NCBI RefSeq assembly: GCF_000621485.1
Contig: NZ_JHYF01000003.1
Coordinates: forward strand, 248,001-312,000
Direction of reading: 5' to 3'
From: Alkaliphilus transvaalensis ATCC 700919
GTDB lineage: Bacteria; Bacillota; Clostridia; Peptostreptococcales; Natronincolaceae
Length of the DNA: 64,000 nt
This document shows positions 1-9,105 of this stretch, one piece after another. Within the stretch, counting starts at the first letter, position 1. The number at the start of each line of letters is the position of its first letter. The notes under the pieces are model-generated. The model saw only the letters and a list, made by a program, of their open reading frames with translations. It did no database searches and was not told the DNA's origin. A program made the translations under genes and the position numbers.

Positions 1-2
1 AC

Positions 3-920
3 TTTTACTATCATAATTATCAGTATAATGAAGCCTTAACAGAGTACTTGGACGTGCTAGAATACGCTCTACGTTCAAATGACCATGGCTTAACGGCTAG
101 AATGTACAATTCAATAGCATGTGTCTACAAATTGCAGATGAACCTAGATACTGCCTTAATCCATTATGTTAAGGCATACGATACGGCAAGGGTCTATAAG
201 CCAAAAGATGAAGCAAAAAGAAAGGTGTTAGCATTATATAATCAGATATTATGCTATCGTCTGATGAAGCGCTACGACTTAGCCCTAAGCCATATTAATC
301 TATTAAGGGGATTAAAATGGGATGATCCTTACTTTAAAGTAATTTTAGATAAGACGTTATTAATAGAAGGTAGTACCTATCGAGACATCGGAAACTATGA
401 AAAAGCCCTTAAAACCTATGATAAACTACAAAACAATGAAAGAGAATTAAATAAAGAAACCTTATTTTTACTTTATGATAACTACGCAGAATTATTTTTA
501 TTACAGAAAAAACCCCGAGAGGCTTTGGTTTTCGTTCATAAAGCAAATGAAATAAAGAAAGAGGTAAATATAAACTATTTACCTGACCTATACTTAATGG
601 AGGCAAAATGTTATAGTATATTAAAGGATTACGATCTAGTAGTTAGTTTGCTAGAAAATGCCCTGCATTTAGCCCATAGGGTAGGAAAAGAACGTGTAAT
701 ATTAGACATGCACTTTGCCTTTGCAGATCTTTATTTAAAAACAAAAGACTACGAAACAGCCCTAGCCCATTTAGAGACGGCAGAGAAAACAATTATCGAG
801 AAGGACTTAAGTACATATAAGGCAGACCTCTATAGCTTCTACTCAAATATATATCTTAAGCTGGGAGACGACAAAAAGGTTGAAGAATATCTTATTAAAA
901 TGAGAAGAAGTTTTTTGTAG
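3..920 (+). CDS. TPR-repeat protein, 5'-truncated by window edge
   Basis: The reading frame is open from the first bases of the window, so the gene starts upstream and only about 305 C-terminal residues are present. What is visible is helical and built of repeated 34-40 residue units typical of tetratricopeptide repeats, for example YEKALKTYDKL and YETALAHLETAEK. No membrane segment or catalytic motif is seen. A small secreted-peptide gene begins 38 bp after its stop on the same strand. That is the arrangement of Rap/Phr and other RRNPP peptide-receptor pairs, in which a TPR receptor is controlled by the re-imported peptide. RRNPP regulators usually carry an N-terminal helix-turn-helix or a Rap 3-helix bundle; that region lies outside the window, so the class cannot be confirmed. 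Confidence 0.85.
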   Translation, partial: FYYHNYQYNEALTEYLDVLEYALRSNDHGLTARMYNSIACVYKLQMNLDTALIHYVKAYDTARVYKPKDEAKRKVLALYNQILCYRLMKRYDLALSHINLLRGLKWDDPYFKVILDKTLLIEGSTYRDIGNYEKALKTYDKLQNNERELNKETLFLLYDNYAELFLLQKKPREALVFVHKANEIKKEVNINYLPDLYLMEAKCYSILKDYDLVVSLLENALHLAHRVGKERVILDMHFAFADLYLKTKDYETALAHLETAEKTIIEKDLSTYKADLYSFYSNIYLKLGDDKKVEEYLIKMRRSFL

Positions 921-958
921 ACTAATTGTGGAGGATAATAAAATAAGGGGGAATTTTT

Positions 959-1117
959 GTGAAAAGGTTGAAGGGTGTTATCTTATCATTGGTAATTTCA
1001 ATACTTATGTTAAATAGTGTTTTAGTATGGGGCAATATTAATATCAACGGAGAAGAAAACCCTAATACTGGTGGCGGGTTTACAATGCAACAAGACCCAA
1101 ATCCAGAGATAGACTAA
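959..1117 (+). CDS. Small exported peptide, putative Phr-like signal
   Basis: This is a 52-codon ORF starting with GTG, preceded by an AAGGGGG ribosome binding site. The product has a positive N-terminus (VKRLKG), a hydrophobic stretch of about 15 residues (VILSLVISILMLNSVLV) and then a short polar tail rich in N, G, E, D and P that ends DPNPEID. This is the architecture of exported pro-peptides such as Phr or NprX, where the C-terminal few residues are cleaved out and re-imported. It lies 38 bp behind the TPR gene and is probably co-transcribed with it. A role as a signal is inferred from context; the sequence itself is not one I recognise. Confidence 0.6.
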   Translation: MKRLKGVILSLVISILMLNSVLVWGNININGEENPNTGGGFTMQQDPNPEID

Positions 1118-1121
1118 AAAG

Positions 1122-1150
1122 AGACTAGAGCTAGTCTAGAGCTAGACTAG
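1122..1150. repeat. Overlapping short palindromes
   Basis: Two hairpins share one arm. AGACTAG (1122-1128) pairs with CTAGTCT (1131-1137), while CTAGTCTA (1131-1138) pairs with TAGACTAG (1143-1150). Only one can form at a time. They lie just after the stop of the small peptide gene, with no T-run, so a terminator is unlikely. Confidence 0.5.
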
Positions 1151-1304
1151 AAAGACCCTAGCCTACTACATAATAGCTATCATTATTATCTATAATGTAA
1201 TAATAGGAATAAGATAAGTTTTTAGAAGTATAAAAAGATTAGGTAGATCTTATCGATATAAATGGACTCTATGTTAAGGACAGTTTAAAAAAAGAGAATA
1301 AATG

Positions 1305-1345
1305 ATTACCCTCATGTCATGAAAGCGATGTGAGGGTAATTTTCT
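1305..1345. terminator. Bidirectional intrinsic terminator
   Basis: The arms ATTACCCTCA (1305-1314) and TGAGGGTAAT (1331-1340) are perfectly complementary. They are flanked by T-rich sequence on the right and A-rich sequence on the left. The hairpin sits between the peptide gene and the convergent methyltransferase gene and could serve both. Confidence 0.8.
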
Positions 1346-1361
1346 ATTTATAACTGTTAAA

Positions 1362-1967
1362 TCATTTTTTACAAACTGCCACCATTAAATAATATTTATG
1401 ATTTGGGATAGGTATTTCTATAGTAGAATCAATTTGATGATACATGGTTAATTGAGAAAAGGGTTTTAATACTTCTATAAATTCTTCCTCTTTATATTGA
1501 TAAACATGGAAGGGGCAAGAACAAGGCTCATTTTTTCCTTTTCCAAAGGGAGTTGAAATAAGCAGCGTACCGTCAGGTTTTAAGAGATTATAGAGATTAT
1601 TAACAAAAATATGGTCTCCTTCAAAATGTTCAATCGTTTCAAAGCTAATAATGGTATCGAAGGTACCATATTTTTTATCTAAATTTTCATCAAGGGCATC
1701 CTCTACATAATATTCTGTTTCTAGAAAATGATAATTGTCTTTAGCATATTCAATTGTTTCTTTACAATTGTCAATACCCACATATTTTGTAATTTTAGGA
1801 TTCTGTTCTAATAATATTTCACTACCAAAGCCTACGCCACAAGCGATGTCTAAAACCCTTCCCTTTGCAAAGTCTTTTGCAAATTGATAGCGGGCAATAT
1901 GCTCCATAAGTATTCCACTTCGAGGGTTCATTAAGTGGGGGATGACTCTTTCACCGGTATATTTCAT
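1362..1967 (-). CDS. Class I SAM-dependent methyltransferase
   Basis: The product of 201 residues carries the class I methyltransferase signature: motif I DIACGVGFGSE near residue 40, the acidic strand-2 end VGIDNCKE, and DTIISFETIEHFE as the motif II/III region. It resembles UbiE/COQ5-like or Methyltransf_11/25 enzymes; the substrate cannot be read from sequence. The frame is open further upstream, but the start is placed at MKYTGERVIP because an AAGGAAGGAA ribosome binding site lies just before this ATG, and the upstream extension would be an unrelated hydrophobic tail. The gene is monocistronic and faces the peptide gene across a shared terminator. Confidence 0.85.
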   Translation of the reverse strand: MKYTGERVIPHLMNPRSGILMEHIARYQFAKDFAKGRVLDIACGVGFGSEILLEQNPKITKYVGIDNCKETIEYAKDNYHFLETEYYVEDALDENLDKKYGTFDTIISFETIEHFEGDHIFVNNLYNLLKPDGTLLISTPFGKGKNEPCSCPFHVYQYKEEEFIEVLKPFSQLTMYHQIDSTIEIPIPNHKYYLMVAVCKK

Positions 1968-2113
1968 AAAATTTTCCTTCCTTCTGGTAAAACTTAATAT
2001 TTTAATATAACCACTTTTATCAAAAACAATTATAACAAAAGGTAGGAAATAGAACAAATTTAGATATAAGAACTAGAAAGTTTGATTAGCCTTTATTACG
2101 TTTAGTAAATATA

Positions 2114-2253
2114 GAAACTGCATAATTAATATTTAATTTATATTAATGATTGAAGTGTTAAAAGCATGTTTTAACAATGATATATACCTATATTGTACAA
2201 AACCTTTAGTCGTTGCTAGATGGTGGGGATGATTTATGGTATTATGCAATTTC
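2114..2253. mobile_element. MITE-like repeat, copy 1
   Basis: The left end GAAACTGCATAAT (2114-2126) and right end GGTATTATGCAATTTC (2238-2253) form imperfect terminal inverted repeats. The same ends recur at 7603-7754, and the left end recurs at 63878. The interior has diverged from the other copies, apart from the AT-rich stretch next to the left end. It encodes nothing. Confidence 0.6.
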
Positions 2254-2351
2254 TTCAATTAAATAGTAATTAAAATGTTAAGGGACTGGTTGAATGGTTA
2301 TAAATATTTAGGGAATCATTTTAATTTAAGTAAAAAATATACTGACTAACG

Positions 2352-2380
2352 TTGACTTTAAAAAAATAGAGAAGTATAAT
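2352..2380 (+). promoter_or_regulatory. Sigma-A promoter of uvrBA
   Basis: TTGACT (2352-2357) and TATAAT (2375-2380) are separated by exactly 17 bp, close to the full consensus. The SOS box begins 7 bp after the -10 hexamer. Confidence 0.85.
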
Positions 2381-2386
2381 TGAATA

Positions 2387-2400
2387 AGAACAAATGTTCT
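2387..2400. promoter_or_regulatory. LexA/DinR (SOS) box
   Basis: AGAACAAATGTTCT contains the Gram-positive LexA half-sites GAAC and GTTC separated by 4 bp (consensus CGAACnnnnGTTCG). It covers the expected transcription start of uvrBA, where a bound repressor would block initiation. Confidence 0.85.
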
Positions 2401-2557
2401 TGATAAGAATCTTAGTTAAAGATATTGTTAGATATTGGCATAGGGTTATTATGTTAACCAACTATGGTATAATAGAAGAGTACGTCTAGAATATGTATGA
2501 AAGTAATCTAGCGTATGCCTATAGGAATCTAAAAGAAAAGATCGTGAGGTTATATAA

Positions 2558-4534
2558 ATGGACTCATTTAAAATTGTATCTGATTATAAACCAACAGGAG
2601 ACCAACCGAGGGCAATAGAGACCCTAACGGAGAGTATATTAAAAGGAAGCAAACACCAAACCCTTCTAGGGGTTACGGGTTCGGGTAAAACCTTTACTAT
2701 GGCCAATGTGATAGAAAATGTGCAGAAGCCAACCTTGGTTATTGCCCACAATAAAACCTTGGCAGCCCAACTTTGTAGCGAATTTAAGGAATTTTTCCCA
2801 AATAACGCAGTTGAATACTTTGTTAGTTATTATGATTATTACCAACCAGAGGCCTATGTGGTTCATTCTGATACTTATATTGAAAAAGATGCATCTATTA
2901 ACGATGAAATTGATAAACTTCGTCACTCTGCTACAGCGGCTTTACTTGAGAGACGTGATGTCATTATTGTAGCCAGTGTTTCCTGTATTTATGGTTTAGG
3001 GGACCCAGAAGAATATAAAAAGTTGATGGTATCTCTAAGGACTGGTATGAATAAAGATCGAGACCAAGTACTAAGACAATTGGTAGATATTCAATATGAA
3101 AGAAATGATATCAACTTTGTTCGTGGTGCCTTCCGTGTAAGGGGTGATGTAGTGGAAATATTCCCTGCAAACTCTTCAGAAAATGCCATAAGAGTAGATT
3201 TTTTTGGTGATGAGATAGAAAGAATTACAGAAGTAAATGCCTTAACAGGAGAAGTAATAGGCAGAAGAAATCATATCTCTATTTTCCCAGCTTCCCATTA
3301 TGCAACTGGGCAAGACAAAATTGAACTTGCCATCAAAGGCATTGAAAAAGAATTAGAGGAACGAGTTAAATATTTTACAGACAATGATAAATTAATCGAA
3401 GCCCAAAGGATTCAACAAAGAACGATGTATGACATTGAGATGCTTCGGGAAGTAGGTTTTTGTCAAGGAATCGAAAACTATTCAAGACATTTAACGGGAA
3501 GAGAGGCTGGTAGCAGACCCTATACCCTATTAGATTATTTTCCAGAAGACTATCTCATTATTGTGGATGAATCCCACGTGTCTATTCCACAGGTAAGGGG
3601 TATGTATAATGGCGACAGAGCTAGAAAAGAAACTTTAATAGAGCATGGCTTCCGTATGCCATCAGCCTTTGACAATAGGCCATTGCAGTTTAAAGAATTT
3701 GAATCCTTAGTCAATCAAATAGCGTATGTAAGTGCTACACCAGGACCCTATGAACTTGAAAAGGATGGTCCAGTAGTAGAACAGATTATCAGACCTACGG
3801 GGCTTTTAGACCCTATTATTGAGGTGCGACCAGTTAAAGGTCAAATAGATGACCTTGTTTCAGAAATTAATAAAAGAATTAAGCTGAAACAAAGGGTATT
3901 GGTGACAACCCTTACTAAGAAGATGGCGGAGGATTTAACCAATTATTTAAAGGAACTAGAAATAGCAGTAAGATATCTCCACTCAGATGTTAAAACCTTA
4001 GAAAGAATGGAAATTATTCGAGACCTAAGACTAGGCGTGTTTGATGTTTTGGTGGGAATCAACCTTCTACGGGAGGGGCTAGACCTACCAGAGGTTTCTT
4101 TAGTGGCTATATTAGATGCTGACAAAGAAGGGTTCCTGCGTTCGGAAACTTCCTTAATTCAGACCATCGGCCGGGCTGCTAGAAATGCAGAGGGTCGAGT
4201 AATTATGTATGCTGATAACATAACAAAATCAATGGATAAGGCTATTGGTGAAACCGAAAGACGTAGAAAAATTCAACAGGAATATAATGAAGCTAATCAG
4301 ATAGAGCCTAAGACCATTGTTAAAAAGGTAAGGGAAGTTATAGAGGCTACAATGGTTGCAGAAGAAGAAGGTCTATATAAAACAGGTAAGAAGAAAGAAA
4401 GTCTTACAAATGAAGAATTACAACAATATATTAAATCTTTAGAAACAGAAATGATGGAGGCTGCAGAAAACCTTCAATTTGAAAGGGCAGCCCAATTACG
4501 AGATCAAATTAAGGAACTTCAAAAGAAAAAGTAA
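2558..4534 (+). CDS. uvrB: Excinuclease ABC subunit UvrB
   Basis: This is the damage-verification helicase of nucleotide excision repair. It is loaded on DNA by UvrA and then recruits UvrC. At 658 residues it has the normal length. Visible features are Walker A GVTGSGKT (38-45), the beta-hairpin region with [10 protein letters not shown], the DESH Walker B near residue 338, the helicase motif VI region QTIGRAARN, and a C-terminal UVR motif (about 620-655) that binds UvrC. A GTGAGG ribosome binding site precedes the ATG. The gene is 14 bp upstream of uvrA and sits behind the consensus promoter and SOS box, so DNA-damage induction is expected. Confidence 0.98.
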   Translation: MDSFKIVSDYKPTGDQPRAIETLTESILKGSKHQTLLGVTGSGKTFTMANVIENVQKPTLVIAHNKTLAAQLCSEFKEFFPNNAVEYFVSYYDYYQPEAYVVHSDTYIEKDASINDEIDKLRHSATAALLERRDVIIVASVSCIYGLGDPEEYKKLMVSLRTGMNKDRDQVLRQLVDIQYERNDINFVRGAFRVRGDVVEIFPANSSENAIRVDFFGDEIERITEVNALTGEVIGRRNHISIFPASHYATGQDKIELAIKGIEKELEERVKYFTDNDKLIEAQRIQQRTMYDIEMLREVGFCQGIENYSRHLTGREAGSRPYTLLDYFPEDYLIIVDESHVSIPQVRGMYNGDRARKETLIEHGFRMPSAFDNRPLQFKEFESLVNQIAYVSATPGPYELEKDGPVVEQIIRPTGLLDPIIEVRPVKGQIDDLVSEINKRIKLKQRVLVTTLTKKMAEDLTNYLKELEIAVRYLHSDVKTLERMEIIRDLRLGVFDVLVGINLLREGLDLPEVSLVAILDADKEGFLRSETSLIQTIGRAARNAEGRVIMYADNITKSMDKAIGETERRRKIQQEYNEANQIEPKTIVKKVREVIEATMVAEEEGLYKTGKKKESLTNEELQQYIKSLETEMMEAAENLQFERAAQLRDQIKELQKKK

Positions 4535-4548
4535 AAAGAGGTGTAAAA

Positions 4549-7377
4549 ATGCCACGGGATAAAATTATTATTAAAGGTGCAAAAGAACATAATTTAAAGA
4601 ATATTAATGTAGAAATTCCAAGGGAAAAGTTAGTTGCACTGACAGGACTATCTGGGTCGGGGAAATCTTCCCTTGCCTTCGATACCATCTATGCTGAAGG
4701 GCAGAGAAGATATATAGAAAGTTTATCGGCTTATGCAAGGCAGTTCCTTGGACAAATGGAAAAACCAGATGTTGAATATATTGAAGGATTATCACCTGCA
4801 ATATCAATTGATCAAAAAACCACTAGTAAAAATCCTCGATCTACTGTTGGTACTGTTACAGAGATTTACGATTATCTTAGACTGTTATATGCAAGAATAG
4901 GAACACCCCATTGTCCTGTATGTGGAATAGAAATTAGTCAAATGACGGTGGAACAGATTGTTGATAAGATCATGGAATTTGAAGAAGGTACTAAGCTTCA
5001 AATTTTGGCTCCTGTTGTAAGGGGGAAAAAAGGAGAACACCAAAAGCTCTTAGAAGAGATTAAAAAAGAAGGGTTTGTAAGGGTTCGAATTAATGGAGAA
5101 GTTATGGATCTCCATGATGATATTAAATTAAGTAAAACTAAAAAACATAACATTGAAGTAGTCGTAGATCGTATTATATTAAAAGATGGGTCACAACAGA
5201 GATTAGCCGATTCGATTGAAACTGTTCTGAAACTTACTGAAGGTTTGGTTGTGGTAGATGTTATTGGAAAAGAAGAGTTGTTATTTTCAACAAAATTCGC
5301 TTGTCCAGATCACGGAATAGGAATAGAGGAACTAGCACCAAGGATGTTTTCCTTTAATAGTCCCTTTGGTGCATGTCCAGAATGTAACGGGATAGGGTAT
5401 ATGAAGGTGGTTGATCAAGATCTAATTATCCCTAATCAAAACCTCTCTATCCGTCAAGGGGCTGTTGTTCCCTGGGCTGGCTCTAATGGTAATCAAGAAA
5501 ACACTTATTATTTTAAGATGATGGAGAGTCTTGCAAAGCAATTTAAGGTAGATCTAGATGCTCCTGTTAAGGACTTGCCAAAGGATTTTATGAAGGCACT
5601 ATTATATGGATCGGCAGATCACAAGGTAACCTTTGAATATGAGTCTCAATTCGGAGGAGTTAGAAATTATGAAGCCATCTTTGAAGGTGTAATCCCAAAT
5701 CTTGAAAGAAGATATAAAGAAACCTCTTCAGACTATATTAGAGAAAAGATTGAAGAGTGCATGAATGAAAACCCTTGTCAGGCATGTAAAGGAGCTCGAC
5801 TTAAAGATGTTGTTCTGGCAGTTACAGTTGGGGAGAAAAACATACATGAAATTACTGAAATGTCAGTAGGCGAGGCTAAAGTTTTCTTCGATGAAGTTCA
5901 ATTAGACCAAAGAAAGCAATTTATAGCAACTCAAATATTAAAAGAAATAAGGGGCAGACTTTCATTTCTATTAGATGTAGGTTTAGATTATTTAACCCTT
6001 TCAAGAAGTGCAGGAACCCTATCAGGGGGAGAATCCCAAAGAATTAGATTAGCAACCCAAATAGGATCTAGTCTAGTGGGGGTATTATATATTCTAGATG
6101 AGCCCAGTATAGGACTTCATCAAAGGGATAATGATCGGTTAATTCAAAGTTTAAGAAATCTTGCTGACATAGGAAATACAGTAATCGTCGTAGAACATGA
6201 TGAAGATACCATCTGTTGTGCCGACCATATCATAGACATTGGACCAGGGGCAGGAATCCATGGTGGAGAAGTGGTGGCAGAAGGGACCCTAGATGATATT
6301 AAGAACTGTAAAGAATCCATTACAGGGCAATATCTGAGTGGAAGAAAGAAAATTGCTATCCCATCAGAAAGACGTAAGCCTAATGGTAAATGGATTGCAA
6401 TAAAAGGAGCTAATGAAAATAACCTAAAGAAGCTGAATGCAGAAATTCCCTTAGGAGTCTTTACTTGTATAACAGGGGTATCTGGTTCAGGAAAAAGTAC
6501 CTTAATTAATGAAATACTATATAAAAAGATTGCACAAGAGCTCCATGGGGCTAAGAGTAAACCAGGAAACCATAAATCTATTGATGGTCTACAGCATATA
6601 GATAAAGTAATTGATATTGACCAGTCACCTATCGGTAGAACACCAAGGTCAAACCCTGCCACCTATACAGGTGTATTTGATGATATAAGGGACCTATTCG
6701 CCCAAACACCTCAAGCTAAGATGAGGGGGTATCAAAAGGGAAGGTTCAGCTTTAATATTAAGGGCGGCAGATGTGAAGCATGTAGTGGAGATGGGATTAT
6801 TAAAATTGAGATGCATTTCTTACCTGATGTCTACGTACCTTGTGAGGTATGTAAAGGAAAGCGTTATAATCGTGAAACTTTAGAAATTAAATATAAGGGT
6901 AAAACTATTTCTGATGTATTGGAAATGAATGTTGAAGAATCTGTAGAATTTTTTGAAAACATACCTAAAATCAAGCGAAAACTTGATACCCTTAACGATG
7001 TAGGGTTAGGTTATATAAAACTAGGACAACCTTCAACTCAGCTTTCTGGTGGAGAGGCTCAACGGATTAAATTAGCTACGGAATTAAGTAAGAGAAGTAC
7101 TGGGAAAACCCTCTATATTTTAGATGAACCGACAACAGGACTTCACTTTGCAGATATCCATCGTTTAATTGATGTATTACAGAAGCTTGTAGATACAGGG
7201 AATTCTGTTTTAGTAATCGAGCATAATTTGGATGTTATCAAGACAGCAGATTTTATCATCGATTTAGGCCCTGAAGGGGGAAATAGAGGAGGTACGATCA
7301 TAGCTAAAGGTACTCCAGAAGAAATCGTTAAGGTAAAGGAGTCCTATACAGGGAAGTATCTTAAAAAGCTATTATAG
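4549..7377 (+). CDS. uvrA: Excinuclease ABC subunit UvrA
   Basis: This is the damage-recognition ATPase of nucleotide excision repair, acting as a dimer with UvrB. At 942 residues it is full length. It has two ABC modules: Walker [10 protein letters not shown] near residue 32 and GVSGSGKST near residue 643, each followed later by an LSGGE signature and an ILDEP Walker B. Cys pairs of the zinc modules are visible (CPVCG, CPDH...[16 protein letters not shown]...CEVCKGK). It is co-transcribed with uvrB, with its AGAGGTG ribosome binding site lying in the 14-bp gap, and ends at a terminator about 120 bp downstream. Confidence 0.98.
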   Translation: MPRDKIIIKGAKEHNLKNINVEIPREKLVALTGLSGSGKSSLAFDTIYAEGQRRYIESLSAYARQFLGQMEKPDVEYIEGLSPAISIDQKTTSKNPRSTVGTVTEIYDYLRLLYARIGTPHCPVCGIEISQMTVEQIVDKIMEFEEGTKLQILAPVVRGKKGEHQKLLEEIKKEGFVRVRINGEVMDLHDDIKLSKTKKHNIEVVVDRIILKDGSQQRLADSIETVLKLTEGLVVVDVIGKEELLFSTKFACPDHGIGIEELAPRMFSFNSPFGACPECNGIGYMKVVDQDLIIPNQNLSIRQGAVVPWAGSNGNQENTYYFKMMESLAKQFKVDLDAPVKDLPKDFMKALLYGSADHKVTFEYESQFGGVRNYEAIFEGVIPNLERRYKETSSDYIREKIEECMNENPCQACKGARLKDVVLAVTVGEKNIHEITEMSVGEAKVFFDEVQLDQRKQFIATQILKEIRGRLSFLLDVGLDYLTLSRSAGTLSGGESQRIRLATQIGSSLVGVLYILDEPSIGLHQRDNDRLIQSLRNLADIGNTVIVVEHDEDTICCADHIIDIGPGAGIHGGEVVAEGTLDDIKNCKESITGQYLSGRKKIAIPSERRKPNGKWIAIKGANENNLKKLNAEIPLGVFTCITGVSGSGKSTLINEILYKKIAQELHGAKSKPGNHKSIDGLQHIDKVIDIDQSPIGRTPRSNPATYTGVFDDIRDLFAQTPQAKMRGYQKGRFSFNIKGGRCEACSGDGIIKIEMHFLPDVYVPCEVCKGKRYNRETLEIKYKGKTISDVLEMNVEESVEFFENIPKIKRKLDTLNDVGLGYIKLGQPSTQLSGGEAQRIKLATELSKRSTGKTLYILDEPTTGLHFADIHRLIDVLQKLVDTGNSVLVIEHNLDVIKTADFIIDLGPEGGNRGGTIIAKGTPEEIVKVKESYTGKYLKKLL

Positions 7378-7498
7378 ATTATACATTGTTGATTATAGTC
7401 TAAAAGTGAATATAAATTCAGCGTTATGGTATGATGCAATTCAAGCAGGTATAAAAGGTTTGGAATGTAATCTAATTTAATTTAATTATACACTCTAC

Positions 7499-7550
7499 AA
7501 GGTATAAAAATATATGGAGTAGTCACCTTATATTTTTATACCTTATTTTA
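7499..7550 (+). terminator. Intrinsic terminator of uvrBA
   Basis: AAGGTATAAAAATATA (7499-7514) and TATATTTTTATACCTT (7529-7544) form a 16-bp perfect stem, followed by ATTTTA. Confidence 0.8.
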
Positions 7551-7602
7551 TGTCTTATTTTAACATCATATTTTTAAATTTTTTGAAATGATCCATAGCT
7601 GA

Positions 7603-7754
7603 GGAAAGTGCATAATAAAAAATTAATTATTTATTAATTTTATTAATATTATTGCAAAACAACTTCGCTGCGTAGTCTTCAATGGGTAATAGATTATAAT
7701 TTTAAAAGTAATTACTCAGTACACAATTCATAGTTAAGGTATTACGCAATTTCC
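7603..7754. mobile_element. MITE-like repeat, copy 2 (most complete)
   Basis: The element is about 152 bp with imperfect terminal inverted repeats GGAAAGTGCATAAT and ATTACGCAATTTCC. Inside is the block AACTTCGCTG..TTCAATGGGTAAT, followed by AATTACTCA, which can fold back on GGGTAAT. Both the block and the ends recur in the copy at 63878, and the block recurs inverted at 24611. No ORF is present, so mobility would depend on a transposase elsewhere. Confidence 0.7.
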
Positions 7755-7966
7755 GCAGTCAAGTATCTATAATTTTGCAGTTTCATTAGTAGAATAATTT
7801 GATTTTTTATTTTAGTAAAAGGAAGGTAAATGGAAAATTTTGAAGAAATATTAGAGGGGTTTCTTAATATATGAGTATAAATGACTATAGGAAAATAGTC
7901 TTTAAGGGGTTAGAATATTAGATAAGAGAAGTTAAATCTAGTAGTTTGTAGTAGGGGGAAGCATGA

Positions 7967-8593
7967 ATGAAAACATACATAGAAGTTGGGATGCCAATAA
8001 AATTAGAAGTTGACGTTGTTCCTCCCTATCTCTCGTTTTGGGGGGTAATTGAGGAAGTTCAAGATAATGAATTAGTTGTTAAAATAGAGGGGCAGTATGC
8101 TCAAGGGGATATTCGGAAGGTTAAATGTACAATTCCAAAGGATACAAAGGCTTGCATTTTTGAAACCTTTATCCTTCAAGGAAAAGGGGAAGAAGTTCTC
8201 TTAAAATTACCACCAATTAAACAGCCAGAATTAGTTCAACGGAGAAAATATGTAAGGGTATCTACTGATTTGCCCGTAAATTGTTTTTTAATTGGATTTA
8301 ATGATCAAAAAATCGAAAGCCAAAAGTCCTTCCCTGCTGCAGTTAAAGATCTTAGTGGTGGTGGCGTTCTAATCAATAGCAGCCTTTCACTACCAGTTGG
8401 TACAGTTATTGTTTTCGAACTAGAATTAAATAATCAAAAAATGGTCTTAACTGCTAAAGTTTTAAGAAACACTGAGAATATGGAAAATAATACAAGGGAT
8501 TTAGGCTGTGAATTTATAGGCTTAGACGATTCCGATCGACAAAGAATTACTGCCTATTGTACAAGGATGCAGTTGATGAATAAGAGGAGATAA
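7967..8593 (+). CDS. PilZ-domain c-di-GMP receptor (YcgR/YpfA-like)
   Basis: The product has 208 residues in two parts. The N-terminal beta domain (1-88) is of the YcgR flagellar-brake type. The C-terminal PilZ domain has the c-di-GMP binding motifs RxxxR (R93-R97, within QRRKYVRV) and D/NxSxxG (D128-LSGG-G133). Such proteins bind c-di-GMP and then contact a partner, often the flagellar motor or an exopolysaccharide system. The gene is alone between two terminators, so its partner is not indicated by context. An HD-GYP phosphodiesterase at 50229 could set the level of its ligand. Confidence 0.88.
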   Translation: MKTYIEVGMPIKLEVDVVPPYLSFWGVIEEVQDNELVVKIEGQYAQGDIRKVKCTIPKDTKACIFETFILQGKGEEVLLKLPPIKQPELVQRRKYVRVSTDLPVNCFLIGFNDQKIESQKSFPAAVKDLSGGGVLINSSLSLPVGTVIVFELELNNQKMVLTAKVLRNTENMENNTRDLGCEFIGLDDSDRQRITAYCTRMQLMNKRR

Positions 8594-8629
8594 ATTGAAT
8601 ATACAAGATATGAAATCTAGGTCGATATC

Positions 8630-8663
8630 AAACCCTCTATGGAATAGGGGGTTTTGCTTTTTG
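8630..8663 (+). terminator. Intrinsic terminator of the PilZ gene
   Basis: AACCCTCTA (8631-8639) pairs with TAGGGGGTT (8645-8653), allowing one G-T pair. It is followed by TTGCTTTTT. Confidence 0.8.
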
Positions 8664-8818
8664 GAAAAAATTTTATAGCTAATATGTTAGATTGAATTAA
8701 ATTACTTAATTTACAGTTTCTTCTAGATAATTATAAAATTAAGTATAGAACAAAATATTAAATAACTATAATAATTAACATATGTTTACGAATAAACAGA
8801 ATATTTAATTAAATACCA

Positions 8819-8847
8819 TTGACTCAAAATGTAAAAAATAGTATAAT
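8819..8847 (+). promoter_or_regulatory. Promoter of the peptide-modification cassette
   Basis: TTGACT (8819-8824) and TATAAT (8842-8847) are separated by 17 bp. The start of the precursor gene lies 77 bp beyond the -10 hexamer. Confidence 0.85.
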
Positions 8848-8923
8848 GATTAATAAATTGGGAATTGTTATTGTGTAAAGTATAAAAACAATTTCCAAAT
8901 AATAAATGAAAGAGGTGAGGAAA

Positions 8924-9022
8924 ATGAAAAAGGAACTTTTCATGGTACTAGAAGAAGGACATATTGAGTTTTCTGAATCTAACTTCTGTGTTTTCTGTAA
9001 TCCTGTACAAATAACTCACTAA
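8924..9022 (+). CDS. Putative RiPP precursor peptide (32 aa)
   Basis: This short ORF has a strong GAGGTGAGG ribosome binding site 4 bp before its ATG and a consensus promoter upstream. The product starts MKKELFMVLEEGHIEF, an acidic amphipathic leader-like part, and ends SNFCVFCNPVQITH with Cys at residues 22 and 25. Position directly before a radical SAM/SPASM maturase and an ABC exporter, plus size and sequence, support a ribosomally made, post-translationally modified peptide with the CxxC segment as the likely core. I do not recognise a named precursor family; it has fewer Cys than SCIFF/ranthipeptide or sactipeptide precursors. The stop codon lies inside a large palindrome. Confidence 0.75.
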   Translation: MKKELFMVLEEGHIEFSESNFCVFCNPVQITH

Positions 9023-9056
9023 TCTTAAGAGAAGCTTAAGCTTCTCTTAAGATTAG
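9019..9056 (+). terminator. 38-bp perfect palindrome, attenuator between precursor and maturase
   Basis: CTAATCTTAAGAGAAGCTT (9019-9037) is followed immediately by its exact reverse complement (9038-9056). It begins at the last bases of the precursor gene and includes its stop codon. No long T-run follows, so partial termination or 3'-end protection of the abundant precursor mRNA is more likely than full termination. This is a common arrangement in bacteriocin-type operons. Confidence 0.7.
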
Positions 9057-9105
9057 GATATAATGTGTAAGAACTAATTTTATCTAAAGAGAGGTTATTT
9101 AAAAG

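Larger units (their letters stand above)
1968..2557. other. 590-bp intergenic region before uvrB
   Basis: The region holds one copy of the dispersed inverted-repeat element (2114-2253), the uvrB promoter (2352-2380) and the SOS box (2387-2400). The 155 bp between the SOS box and the uvrB start carry no ORF with a ribosome binding site. Confidence 0.7.
7378..7966. other. 590-bp intergenic region after uvrA
   Basis: The region contains a half-copy of the repeat end (TTATGGTATGATGCAATT, 7424-7441), a terminator (7499-7550) and a full repeat copy (7603-7754). The last 200 bp before the PilZ gene are AT-rich; no clear promoter stands out. Confidence 0.6.
8594..8923. other. 330-bp intergenic region before the peptide cassette
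   Basis: The region contains the PilZ gene terminator (8630-8663), a very AT-rich stretch and the promoter of the peptide cassette (8819-8847). No additional ORF with a ribosome binding site is present. Confidence 0.6.

Noticed and set aside
2445-2473. Second uvrB promoter with TATAAT at 2468-2473
   Set aside because: No recognisable -35 hexamer at the right distance; the promoter at 2352-2380 is far better.
6144-6662. 172-aa antisense ORF inside uvrA
   Set aside because: It overlaps the conserved UvrA core, has no ribosome binding site and encodes no family pattern. It is a shadow of the real gene.
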